Shown one piece after another: positions 54,907 through 62,361 of a stretch of DNA of 64,000 bases. The stretch spans positions 806,001 to 870,000 of the forward strand of contig CAWFMD010000006.1 in NCBI GenBank assembly GCA_963816975.1. Reading direction: 5' to 3'. The stretch's first letter is position 1; every line of letters starts with the position of its first letter. The notes under the pieces are model-generated. The model ran no database searches, had not been told where the DNA came from, and was given only the letters and a program-made list of their open reading frames with translations. Origin of the DNA: DASRIA01 sp963816975 (GTDB lineage Bacteria; Actinomycetota; Thermoleophilia; Solirubrobacterales; JBBDJG01). The translations under genes and the position numbers were made by a program.

Positions 54907-55950
54907 ATGGGGAGAGGGATGGTGCTCCTGGTCGCGATCGTGGCCGCTTTGACTGTGGCCACCGCCTGTGCGCAGGCTGCGTTTCCGGGCCAGAACGGAC
55001 GGATCGTTTTCGAAGGTCACGGCGACCTCTACACCGTCAACCCGGACGGCACGGGTCAGACAACGCTTGTCGCCGGGGCGGGGACGGACCAGAACCCCGC
55101 CTGGTCTCCCGATGGGGCCAAGGTGGCGTTCAGCCGCCTGTTCTGCGATCCGCTTTGCGGCCGGAGTGACATCTACGTCGTGAACGCGGATGGAACCGGA
55201 CTGCGTCAGCTCACAGATGAGGCCGGGAGTGAGCTGCAGCCGGCATGGTCGCCCGACGGCCGGCGCATCGTGTTCGTGCGCGTCGCCGAGGAGGACTTCT
55301 CGATCGACCTGTGGGTCACGAACGGGGTCGGGACCGGTTTGAGCCCGCTCACCTCAGATACCGAGCGGGAATTCGCGCCGGCGTGGTCACCTGATGGTAC
55401 GAAGATCGCGTTCTCGTCGCAGGGCCAAGTTCGCCTGATGAATGCGGACGGAAGTAACAAGACGACCCTTGCGGAGGGCGTCGGCTCGGACTGGTCGCCG
55501 GACGGATCGCAGCTCGCGTTCAGCCGCAGCCAGAGCGACTTCTTCTTGGGCGATGCGGTCTACACGATCAACGCGGATGGCAGCGACGAGACCTTGGTGT
55601 TCGAGGGCCTCAGGAACCTGAATCCGGTCTGGTCGCCGCAGGGCAACAAGATCGCGTTCGACCGGCAGGAATGTGCGGTTGGCAGCCCGGGCTGCCTGCC
55701 TGCCGACGTCTATACCGTCAACCCCGACGGGACGGGGCTCGCCTCGGTGACCGGCTCCAACACTACGTCCGACCAGACGCCGGACTGGCAGCCGCTACAC
55801 CCACGCCCGCGCCGGAAGGACTTCAAGAACGGTCCGGCCTTCTGCCGCGCCGAACGGGAGTTTCTGGGCGAGAAGCGTTTCGCCGCCGAGTACGGAACGA
55901 ACCGCAAGAGGTCGAACGCCTTCGGCAAGTGCGTCAGCGCAAAGGGTTGA
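54907..55950 (+). CDS. Secreted TolB-like beta-propeller protein
   Basis: 347 aa with a signal peptide (residues 4-24, GMVLLVAIVAALTVATACAQA). Six or so PD40/TolB-type repeats follow, each with the WSPDG motif: NPAWSPDGAKVAFSR, QPAWSPDGRRIVFVR, APAWSPDGTKIAFSS, DWSPDGSQLAFSR, NPVWSPQGNKIAFDR. The C-terminal 45 residues form a separate Cys-containing basic domain (FCRAEREFLGEKRFAAEYG). It is probably an exported protein-interaction scaffold. No enzymatic site is seen. Confidence 0.85.
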   Translation: MGRGMVLLVAIVAALTVATACAQAAFPGQNGRIVFEGHGDLYTVNPDGTGQTTLVAGAGTDQNPAWSPDGAKVAFSRLFCDPLCGRSDIYVVNADGTGLRQLTDEAGSELQPAWSPDGRRIVFVRVAEEDFSIDLWVTNGVGTGLSPLTSDTEREFAPAWSPDGTKIAFSSQGQVRLMNADGSNKTTLAEGVGSDWSPDGSQLAFSRSQSDFFLGDAVYTINADGSDETLVFEGLRNLNPVWSPQGNKIAFDRQECAVGSPGCLPADVYTVNPDGTGLASVTGSNTTSDQTPDWQPLHPRPRRKDFKNGPAFCRAEREFLGEKRFAAEYGTNRKRSNAFGKCVSAKG

Positions 55951-56242
55951 CGCGACGCTAGTTGCAGTTCCCTGCAAAGCGAGGTCGCGGTCACGGGCGA
56001 ATACGTGCCGGGTCGCGCAGCGCCCGCCGAACTTTGTCCCTCGCCATGCGTGAAAACGGAACTCAGGAAAAAAGGTTCGGCGAGTGGGGCCTGGCGCTCG
56101 ACGCACCTCATACGGATCAGGCCCACGCGGCTCTTTCACGACCGATGCGTGCGCTGTGCGTCGCAAACGACGCGTCGCGCCCGGTTGCGAACCCGCCACC
56201 AGCGCCAGGGCCGCAACGGGACCGACGTGCGTGGAACTACAG
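55951..56242. other. Intergenic stretch without a supported gene
   Basis: 292 bp between the TolB-like gene and the PPOX gene. Short open frames exist on both strands, but none has a ribosome binding site, recognisable domain or sensible start. Being downstream of two convergent genes, it may act only as spacer or terminator region. Base composition is less GC-rich than its flanks in parts (around 56040-56080). Confidence 0.5.
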
Positions 56243-56713
56243 CTAGTACACGCCGGCGGCGAGCTTGGAGTGGTCCCAGGTGATCGTCTCCACGACCTCG
56301 AAGCGGATCGCCACCCGCTTGACCGCCTGCCCGCGCAACGCGTCGCGCATCCCCTCCGCGCCCGGCTGCGTGCCCTGGTACTTCGCAAACAGCTCCTCGG
56401 CGAAGTCGATGATCTTGTCGGTGTCGCGCTCGATGTGCGCGCGCGTCTTCAGCATCACGCCTTTCAGCTCCGAGTACTCGTCGCCCGACTCGACAAGCGT
56501 GGTGGCGCGGTCGTCGCGCTCCAGGTTCTTCACCTTCTGCGACTTCGCATAGGTCCAGATCCACGGATCGATACCGCGCATCACGTACCACAGGGACGTC
56601 ACATGCGGCCAGCCGTCGGCACCGGACGTCGCGATGTTCATCACTCGCGCTCGGTCGAGGAACGCGGCGACCTCCTCGGGGCTCAACTTGATCTGGTCGC
56701 GTTTGCTTGCCAT
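56243..56713 (-). CDS. PPOX-class flavin/F420-binding protein
   Basis: 156 aa from ATG 56713. LSPEEVAAFLDRARVMNIAT, SGADGWPHVTSLWYVMRGID and KVKNLERDDRATTLVESGD match the split-barrel pyridoxamine-phosphate-oxidase-like family, in which FMN or F420 binds. GVMLKTRAHIERDTDKI and a C-terminal FEVVETITWDHSKLAAG are usual for the actinobacterial branch. The reductant and substrate are unknown. The ATG overlaps the penicillin acylase stop by one base, so the two are coupled. Confidence 0.85.
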   Translation of the reverse strand: MASKRDQIKLSPEEVAAFLDRARVMNIATSGADGWPHVTSLWYVMRGIDPWIWTYAKSQKVKNLERDDRATTLVESGDEYSELKGVMLKTRAHIERDTDKIIDFAEELFAKYQGTQPGAEGMRDALRGQAVKRVAIRFEVVETITWDHSKLAAGVY

Positions 56714-59112
56714 CAGTCCGGATCGATCCGCAGCCGCTTGGCGCCGCCGGCCGCGCGGACCTCGTGCTCCTCGAGGTAGACGGGATTCGTCTTGCCGGTG
56801 CGCCAGCCCTCGATCATGTCGTCGTAGTGCGGTGAGCCGGGGTGGCCGGACTGGCCGGTCGTGAGCTGCCAGCGCGAGCGCGCCGGCTCGCCCAGGTCGG
56901 CGAGCATCCGGTAGACAGGCCCCCACACCGCCTTGAACGGCTCGGTCGGCAGGTAGCCGTTCTGGGTGACGGTCTCGCTCGCGCCGCCGGCCTCCACAGT
57001 GCGGTTGAAGATGCGCCGGAACACCGGGTTCGCCGCGCCGAACGGATGCGTGAACTCCACGCTGTGCACGCGGCCCCAGCGCCACTTTCCGGGGTCGCGG
57101 CCGAAGCGCTCCTGCAGCCCGTCGAGCGCCTGCTCGAGCGCCTCCAGCGCGACCGCGTCCCACGTGCGCCCACCGAACCAGGCGGGATCCCCCTCGTCCC
57201 ACAGGGTGAGCAGGCGCTCCTGGAAGCGCCACGGTGAGGAGACGACCTCGAACAGGGCGAGCCCCGACTTGTCGAGCCAGCGCTCGACCAGCGCGTCGTC
57301 GGACACCGCGGCGCGCACGACCGCTTCCGCGAACACGACCGTGAACGCGTGGAAGATCGTGCCGGCCACGGTGTCGGGGTCGAGGTTGCCGTCCCAGCTC
57401 TTGAGGCGCTCGATCGCACGGACCTCCCGCTGGTGTGCGGGGTGCAGGCGCGAGAGCCGGTGCACCGTCTCGACGCCCGGGAAGGAGAAGAAGTCGTGCT
57501 GCATCCGCTCGAAGTCGGCGAGCGAGTGTCGCTCCCGCTCCGCCAGCCGCTCCTCGATCCGGCGTGCGCGGTAGCCGGTCATCCACTCGGAGGTGATGTG
57601 GTGGGGGTAGTCGTCGCCGACGATGCGGTTGTTGGCGGTCACGATGAAGCCCTGCGGCGGGTTCACCTGTCGCGGCAGCTCGTCGTAGGGGATCGTCCCG
57701 TCCCACTCGAACTCGCCGCTCCAGCCCGGCTTCGGCAGGTCCGGCACGTTGCCCTTCCGCAGCGGGATCTTGCCCGCGAGCTGGTAGCCGATGTTGCCGT
57801 CGCGGTCGGCCCACAGCAGGTTGAGCGGGGGCACGTGATGGCTCTCCGCCGCGTCGATGATGTCCTGACCCCGGCGTGCGGTTCCCATCCGGTAGCCGGA
57901 GTCGGTCAGGAGCGGATACCGGAGGCCCGTCCACGACAGCGCGATCGGCTCGGACGCGCCCAGCGCCTCGCTCACGATCGGGCCGTGGTGGGTGACGGTC
58001 ACGTCGAGCGCCTCGGGCGTGCCGCGGCCCTTCACCCCGATCTCCTCGCGCACCACCTCCGCCCGGCGCCAGCCACCCTCGAACTCGTACATGCTCGCGT
58101 CGTCGGGGTTGAGCCGTTCGACGAACAGGTCCTGCGTGTCCGCCATCACGTTCGTGAAGCCCCAGGCGGCGAAGGCGCTCTGGCCGAACACGGGGAACGG
58201 GTTGGTCGGCAGGGTGGCGCCGAACACGCGGTAGTCGTCGCACGCGAGGTCGGCCTCGTACCACAGGTCCGGGCTCGTGAAGGTCAGGTGCGGGTCGCAC
58301 GCGAGCAGCGGCCGCCCGGTCACCGAGCGCTCGCCCGAGACCACCCAGTTGTTGGAGCCGGTTGCGTGCATCCCGAGACCGAGCGACTCCTTCACGGCTG
58401 CGAGCTGCGCGGCGACGTCAACCCCCGCGCCCGCGTACACGTCGCCGGGGCGGGTCACGATCGGGTTCGCCGGCGGGTATTGCGGCTCGAGCCGCGCCGC
58501 GCGCTCGGGGCCGGCGGCGCGCACGAGGTCGGCGCGCAGCAACTCCATCTCCCAGTTGGTCGAGAGGCCGAAGCCCATCAGCTTGGCCGACGCCAGCAGG
58601 TCCGCCGCGGTCCAGGGCTCGGGCTCCAGGCGCGTGAGCTGGAACTCGATCGGCAGCGCGGCCGCCGCGTCGATCGCGGCGTTGATGCCCGCAACGTACG
58701 CGCCCAGCAGCGGCGCCAGGTCTGCGGGGACCTCGCGGGCCTCGTGCTCCGCCGCGCGGCGCAGCCCGAGCGTGCGCATCAGGCGGTCGGCAGGCAGCGC
58801 GTCCGGTCCCGCGAACTCGGCCAGGCGTCCGGCGGTCGCCCGGCGGAAGAACTCCAGCTGCCAGAGCCGGTCCTGCCCGTGGCAGAACCCGAGCGCGAAG
58901 CACAGGTCGTGCGGAGTGCGGGCGGAGACGTGGGGGACGCCGCAGCGGTCGCGCAGGATCTCGACCGGGGCGTCGACACCGTGCAGCATCAGCCGGCCCG
59001 CGGTCTGCGGCAGCGGGCGGCGCAGCAGCTGGTACCACAGCGAGGCGCCCGCGAGTGCCGCCAGGGCGCCGGACGCCCCCAGGGCGCGACCAAGGAAGTT
59101 GCTGCCCGTCAC
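56713..59112 (-). CDS. Penicillin acylase family Ntn-hydrolase
   Basis: 799 aa. An N-terminal hydrophobic segment (about 7-30) may be a signal or anchor. The alpha-chain contains the GVPHVSARTPHDLCFALGF region. The autocleavage site is TGSNNWVVSG, with Ser253 as the expected new N-terminal nucleophile of the beta-chain. PLLACDPHLTFTSPDLWYE and NPPQGFIVTANNRIVGDDYP carry the remaining active-site Asn. The beta-chain ends in GQSGHPGSPHYDDMIEGW. Family members hydrolyse amide bonds of beta-lactams, acyl-homoserine lactones or cyclic lipopeptides; which applies here is not known. It is followed by a coupled PPOX gene. Confidence 0.92.
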   Translation of the reverse strand: MTGSNFLGRALGASGALAALAGASLWYQLLRRPLPQTAGRLMLHGVDAPVEILRDRCGVPHVSARTPHDLCFALGFCHGQDRLWQLEFFRRATAGRLAEFAGPDALPADRLMRTLGLRRAAEHEAREVPADLAPLLGAYVAGINAAIDAAAALPIEFQLTRLEPEPWTAADLLASAKLMGFGLSTNWEMELLRADLVRAAGPERAARLEPQYPPANPIVTRPGDVYAGAGVDVAAQLAAVKESLGLGMHATGSNNWVVSGERSVTGRPLLACDPHLTFTSPDLWYEADLACDDYRVFGATLPTNPFPVFGQSAFAAWGFTNVMADTQDLFVERLNPDDASMYEFEGGWRRAEVVREEIGVKGRGTPEALDVTVTHHGPIVSEALGASEPIALSWTGLRYPLLTDSGYRMGTARRGQDIIDAAESHHVPPLNLLWADRDGNIGYQLAGKIPLRKGNVPDLPKPGWSGEFEWDGTIPYDELPRQVNPPQGFIVTANNRIVGDDYPHHITSEWMTGYRARRIEERLAERERHSLADFERMQHDFFSFPGVETVHRLSRLHPAHQREVRAIERLKSWDGNLDPDTVAGTIFHAFTVVFAEAVVRAAVSDDALVERWLDKSGLALFEVVSSPWRFQERLLTLWDEGDPAWFGGRTWDAVALEALEQALDGLQERFGRDPGKWRWGRVHSVEFTHPFGAANPVFRRIFNRTVEAGGASETVTQNGYLPTEPFKAVWGPVYRMLADLGEPARSRWQLTTGQSGHPGSPHYDDMIEGWRTGKTNPVYLEEHEVRAAGGAKRLRIDPD

Positions 59113-59202
59113 AGGTCGATTCTCTCAGGTGGGCGGGGGCCGCGAGCGGACGACCGGGCCCCAGTGGACGATGTTTCCGCGCCGACCGGGTACGCTGCCG
59201 CG

Positions 59203-59583
59203 ATGGCCCCCGGCGAGAAACCGCAGGTCGAAGTTCAGTCCGGCGTGCCACCGTCCGGGCAGCTCGAGGTCGAGGACATCACGGTCGGTGACGGCCAGGA
59301 GGCCGTCGCCGGGCGCGCGGTCGAGGTGCACTACGTCGGCGTGTCGCATGCGACCGGCAAGCAGTTCGACGCCTCGTGGGACCGCGGCGACACGTTCCAG
59401 TTCGGGCTCGGCCGCGGCCAGGTGATCCAGGGCTGGGACCAGGGCGTGGCCGGCATGAAGGTCGGCGGGCGCCGCCGGATCACGATTCCGCCGGAGCTCG
59501 CCTACGGCAGCCGCGGCGCGGGCGCTGCGATCGGCCCCGACGAGACGCTCGTCTTCGTCGTGGACCTGATCGGGGTCAGCTAG
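59203..59583 (+). CDS. FKBP-type peptidyl-prolyl cis-trans isomerase
   Basis: 126 aa from ATG 59203. The frame is open far upstream but antisense to penicillin acylase. The single FKBP domain shows VEVHYVGVSHATGKQFDASW, FQFGLGRGQVIQGWDQGVAG, MKVGGRRRITIPPELAYG and ETLVFVVDLIGV, a complete FK506-binding fold with the usual Tyr, Phe, Asp and Trp pocket residues. It is cytoplasmic, with no signal. The stop lies in CTAG shared with the pafBC stop. Confidence 0.95.
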   Translation: MAPGEKPQVEVQSGVPPSGQLEVEDITVGDGQEAVAGRAVEVHYVGVSHATGKQFDASWDRGDTFQFGLGRGQVIQGWDQGVAGMKVGGRRRITIPPELAYGSRGAGAAIGPDETLVFVVDLIGVS

Positions 59584-61724
59584 GCCGCGGCCTTGGTCCG
59601 CCGGCGCTTGCCGGCGAGCGCCTTCGCGGCGTCGTGCACGGCGAGGCGCGCGTCCTCGGGCTCCAGCACGGCGGCGTCACCCGCCTCTTTCAGCACCTCG
59701 CGCACGAGCCATTGAACGCCGGCAAAGGGCAGGTCGACGATCAGCGCGCCGTCCGCCAGCTCCGCGGACACCGCGCGGCGCTCTCGCTCCCAGCGGGCCC
59801 GCTCGGGCGAGATCCACACCCGCGCGACTCGTGACGCGGGCACCGCGCCGGTGCGCGGCCATCCCTCGAGGTCGGCGGTGGGGTCGACTTCGGGCCGCGG
59901 CTCGAACGTCTTGCGCGAGAGCTTCGCGCGCTTGATGCGGTCGAGCCGGAAGTGGCGTGTGGCCTGACGGTCGAGGTCGTAGCTGAAGACGTACCAGCCC
60001 TCCTTGCCGTTGATCAGCGCGTAGGGCTCCACCGTGCGCTCGGTGAACTCGTCCTCGTTTGCCTTGTAGTACTCGATGCTCAACAGCCGCGAGCCCACGA
60101 TCGCGCGATTGATGGTGCGCGACATCTCCTCGTCGTCACCGACGGGCGGCGCGATCTGCAGGCCCTCATGCGACGGGTCATCACCCAGCGCCTCGACTAT
60201 CTTCTGACGCGCCGAGGCGAGGCTGCCCTCGGGAAGATGGTCGCCGAGCAGGTCCAGCGCCGCGATCAGGGCCTTGGCCTCGAGCGGCAGCAGCCGGGCG
60301 GGCCGCGCGAAGTTGTCGCTGTAGGGCTCGGGGTCGACCTCGATCTCCTCGCCCTGGATCTCGGCATACAGCACGTAGCTGCCGCCGCCGAAGTTGACGA
60401 CGTTCAGCACGTCGAGGTCCTCGCGGAGCTCCTCATCGGTGATCTGCAGGCGCTCGCGCACCTCGGCGACTCGCGGCCGAGACGTCTGCTCTACGTCGCG
60501 GGCGGACTGGATCAGGATGCCGGCGAGCGCCACCAGCCGGGCGAAGCGCTCCGGGCGGATCGGCGTGTCACCCGGGCCGTCGTCGGCGCCGTCGGCCGGG
60601 CCGCCGTTCACGGACGGGGCGTCGGTGCGGCGCCGCGGCGCGGGCTCTGCGACGAAGTCGGGTTCGGGCTCGGTGTGGCGCTCGAGGATCGTGGCGAGGC
60701 GCTCCGCGGTCTCCTCGACGAGCTCCGACGGATCGAGCAGGCGCGCGTGCTCGCCCAGCCCCAGCACCCACGCAACGAGCTGGCGGGGCTGCGCGAACTC
60801 AGTCGTGAAGACCGCGCCGGGCCCGGGAACGCGGCGCGCACCGGCGCGCCACTGGTTGCCCGACTGCGTCACCGGGGCGAAGTCCCCGTGCTGCCCGAAG
60901 TCGCGTTCGACCAGCCACGCGATCCGCTCCGAGATCCACACGTCGGCGGTGCCCTCGGGCTCGCCCAGCTGCCAGTCCGCGCGCCGCGCGTAGGCCCACG
61001 GGTCGAAGTCCTCCGGCGTCGTGAAGTCGTGTTCGGCCTTGCTCGCGTAGGAGACCTTGTCCTTGATCCGCGACAGGCGGAAGACGCGCATCGCGTCGCG
61101 CTCGTGCGCATGCCCGACGAGGTAGAAGTGGCCGCTCTGGTAGAGCAGGTGGTAGGGGTCGACCTTGCGCTTGCTCTTGTCGTCGCGCTCGATCGAGTAG
61201 TACTCGAACTCGATCGTCTTGCGGCGGGAGATGGCGGTCTCGACCTTGGCGAGGCGCTGTGACAGCTCACGGCCCCCGGCCGAGGCGGTCACGGCGATCG
61301 CCACGCCCTGGCGCTGGTCGGCGGCCGCGAGCGGGCTCGGCCGGCCCCACGACAGCTGCTGCAGCGCGAGCCGCAGCGGCTCTGCATACGCGAAGCGCCC
61401 GTCGAGCAGCGCCAGCGAGGTCTGCAACGCGGCCAGCTCGCCGTCGGAGAACTCGATCGGCGGCAGGTAGAAGTTCTCGGGCGGCAGCGTGTACAGCTCC
61501 GCCTCGAAATAGCCCTCCGGCGGCTTCTCGACCTTCAGGTCGATGCCCAGCGCCTCGAGCTCGGCGCGGTCCGCGTAGAAGCGGCGCGCGAACGCGTCGT
61601 CGTTCATCTCGCTGTAGCCCTCGACGTCCTGCTTGATCTCGAGCGCGGACACCGGCCGTCGCTCCGCCATCAGGAACGAGATCAGGGACAGCTGTCGAAT
61701 GAGCTTCTCGGTGTCTTTGGCCAT
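59580..61724 (-). CDS. pafBC: Fused PafB-PafC WYL-domain DNA-damage regulator
   Basis: 714 aa, about twice the size of PafB or PafC alone. Each half has a winged helix-turn-helix and a WYL domain. Half 1: LIRQLSLISFLMAERRPVSA, then FEYYSIERDDKSKRKVDPYH. Half 2: LVALAGILIQSARDVEQTSR, then IEYYKANEDEFTERTVEPYA. WCX-like C-terminal extensions follow each WYL. In mycobacteria the separate PafB and PafC form a heterodimer that activates DNA-repair genes independently of LexA; the fused form is known from other actinobacteria. It converges on FKBP and sits far from any Pup-proteasome gene. Confidence 0.9.
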   Translation of the reverse strand: MAKDTEKLIRQLSLISFLMAERRPVSALEIKQDVEGYSEMNDDAFARRFYADRAELEALGIDLKVEKPPEGYFEAELYTLPPENFYLPPIEFSDGELAALQTSLALLDGRFAYAEPLRLALQQLSWGRPSPLAAADQRQGVAIAVTASAGGRELSQRLAKVETAISRRKTIEFEYYSIERDDKSKRKVDPYHLLYQSGHFYLVGHAHERDAMRVFRLSRIKDKVSYASKAEHDFTTPEDFDPWAYARRADWQLGEPEGTADVWISERIAWLVERDFGQHGDFAPVTQSGNQWRAGARRVPGPGAVFTTEFAQPRQLVAWVLGLGEHARLLDPSELVEETAERLATILERHTEPEPDFVAEPAPRRRTDAPSVNGGPADGADDGPGDTPIRPERFARLVALAGILIQSARDVEQTSRPRVAEVRERLQITDEELREDLDVLNVVNFGGGSYVLYAEIQGEEIEVDPEPYSDNFARPARLLPLEAKALIAALDLLGDHLPEGSLASARQKIVEALGDDPSHEGLQIAPPVGDDEEMSRTINRAIVGSRLLSIEYYKANEDEFTERTVEPYALINGKEGWYVFSYDLDRQATRHFRLDRIKRAKLSRKTFEPRPEVDPTADLEGWPRTGAVPASRVARVWISPERARWERERRAVSAELADGALIVDLPFAGVQWLVREVLKEAGDAAVLEPEDARLAVHDAAKALAGKRRRTKAAA

Positions 61725-61840
61725 GCGTATTCTCTCCCCTTCGGGCGCTTCGGATCAGGATAGACAGTCAACCCGGCAGCGCTTCAGGGGTGAAAGTCCG
61801 CGGAAGGCCGAATTTGCGCGAAGACGTAATCTGCGCACGG

Positions 61841-62308
61841 ATGGCGATGACCTGGACCGCCGGCCTGGAGGACGCGCCCGTGGTCGCGGGCCTGATCGGC
61901 GAGTTCCGTGACTGGTGGGGGAACAGCGAGCCGGCCGATGCCGACGTGCTCCCGAGCGTGCGGCGCATCATGCAGGGAGGCGACGGGGAGTTCCTGCTCG
62001 GCGTGAGCAGCGCCGGCGGGGAGCCCACCGGCGTCGCCCAGGTCCGCTTCCGGTGGAGCGTTTGGAAGACGGCCGAGGACTGCTGGCTCGAGGACCTCTA
62101 CGTACAGGAGCATGCCCGGCGCGACGGCCTCGGCCACGCCTTGGTCGAGGCGGCGGTGGCGCGGGCCAGGGAGCGCGGCTGCCGCCGCATCGAGCTGGAC
62201 GTGAACGAGGACAACGAAGCCGCTCTCGCGCTGTACCGCGCCTGCGGGTTCACGCTCGAGCCCAAGCCGCCTGGGCGCACGCTGTTCGCCGGGCGCGCGG
62301 TGGACTGA
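61841..62308 (+). CDS. GNAT-family N-acetyltransferase
   Basis: 155 aa from ATG 61841; the frame is open to 61790. The acetyl-CoA site is LEDLYVQEHARRDGLGHALV, matching the R/Q-x-x-G-x-G/A pattern, and RIELDVNEDNEAALALYRACGF completes motif B. The N-terminal part has an acceptor-site sheet (FRWSVWKTAEDCW). The acceptor may be an amine or protein N-terminus and is unknown. It starts 116 bp from the divergent pafBC gene. Confidence 0.87.
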   Translation: MAMTWTAGLEDAPVVAGLIGEFRDWWGNSEPADADVLPSVRRIMQGGDGEFLLGVSSAGGEPTGVAQVRFRWSVWKTAEDCWLEDLYVQEHARRDGLGHALVEAAVARARERGCRRIELDVNEDNEAALALYRACGFTLEPKPPGRTLFAGRAVD

Positions 62309-62361
62309 CTGGCATCTCCCGTGGGTCATGTGGATCGGCGGTTCTGCCGATGTAGGACCTG

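Noticed and set aside
55951..56242. Several 80-140-aa frames in the gap before the PPOX gene
   Set aside because: No domains, ribosome binding sites or consistent start; they cross neighbouring coding regions.
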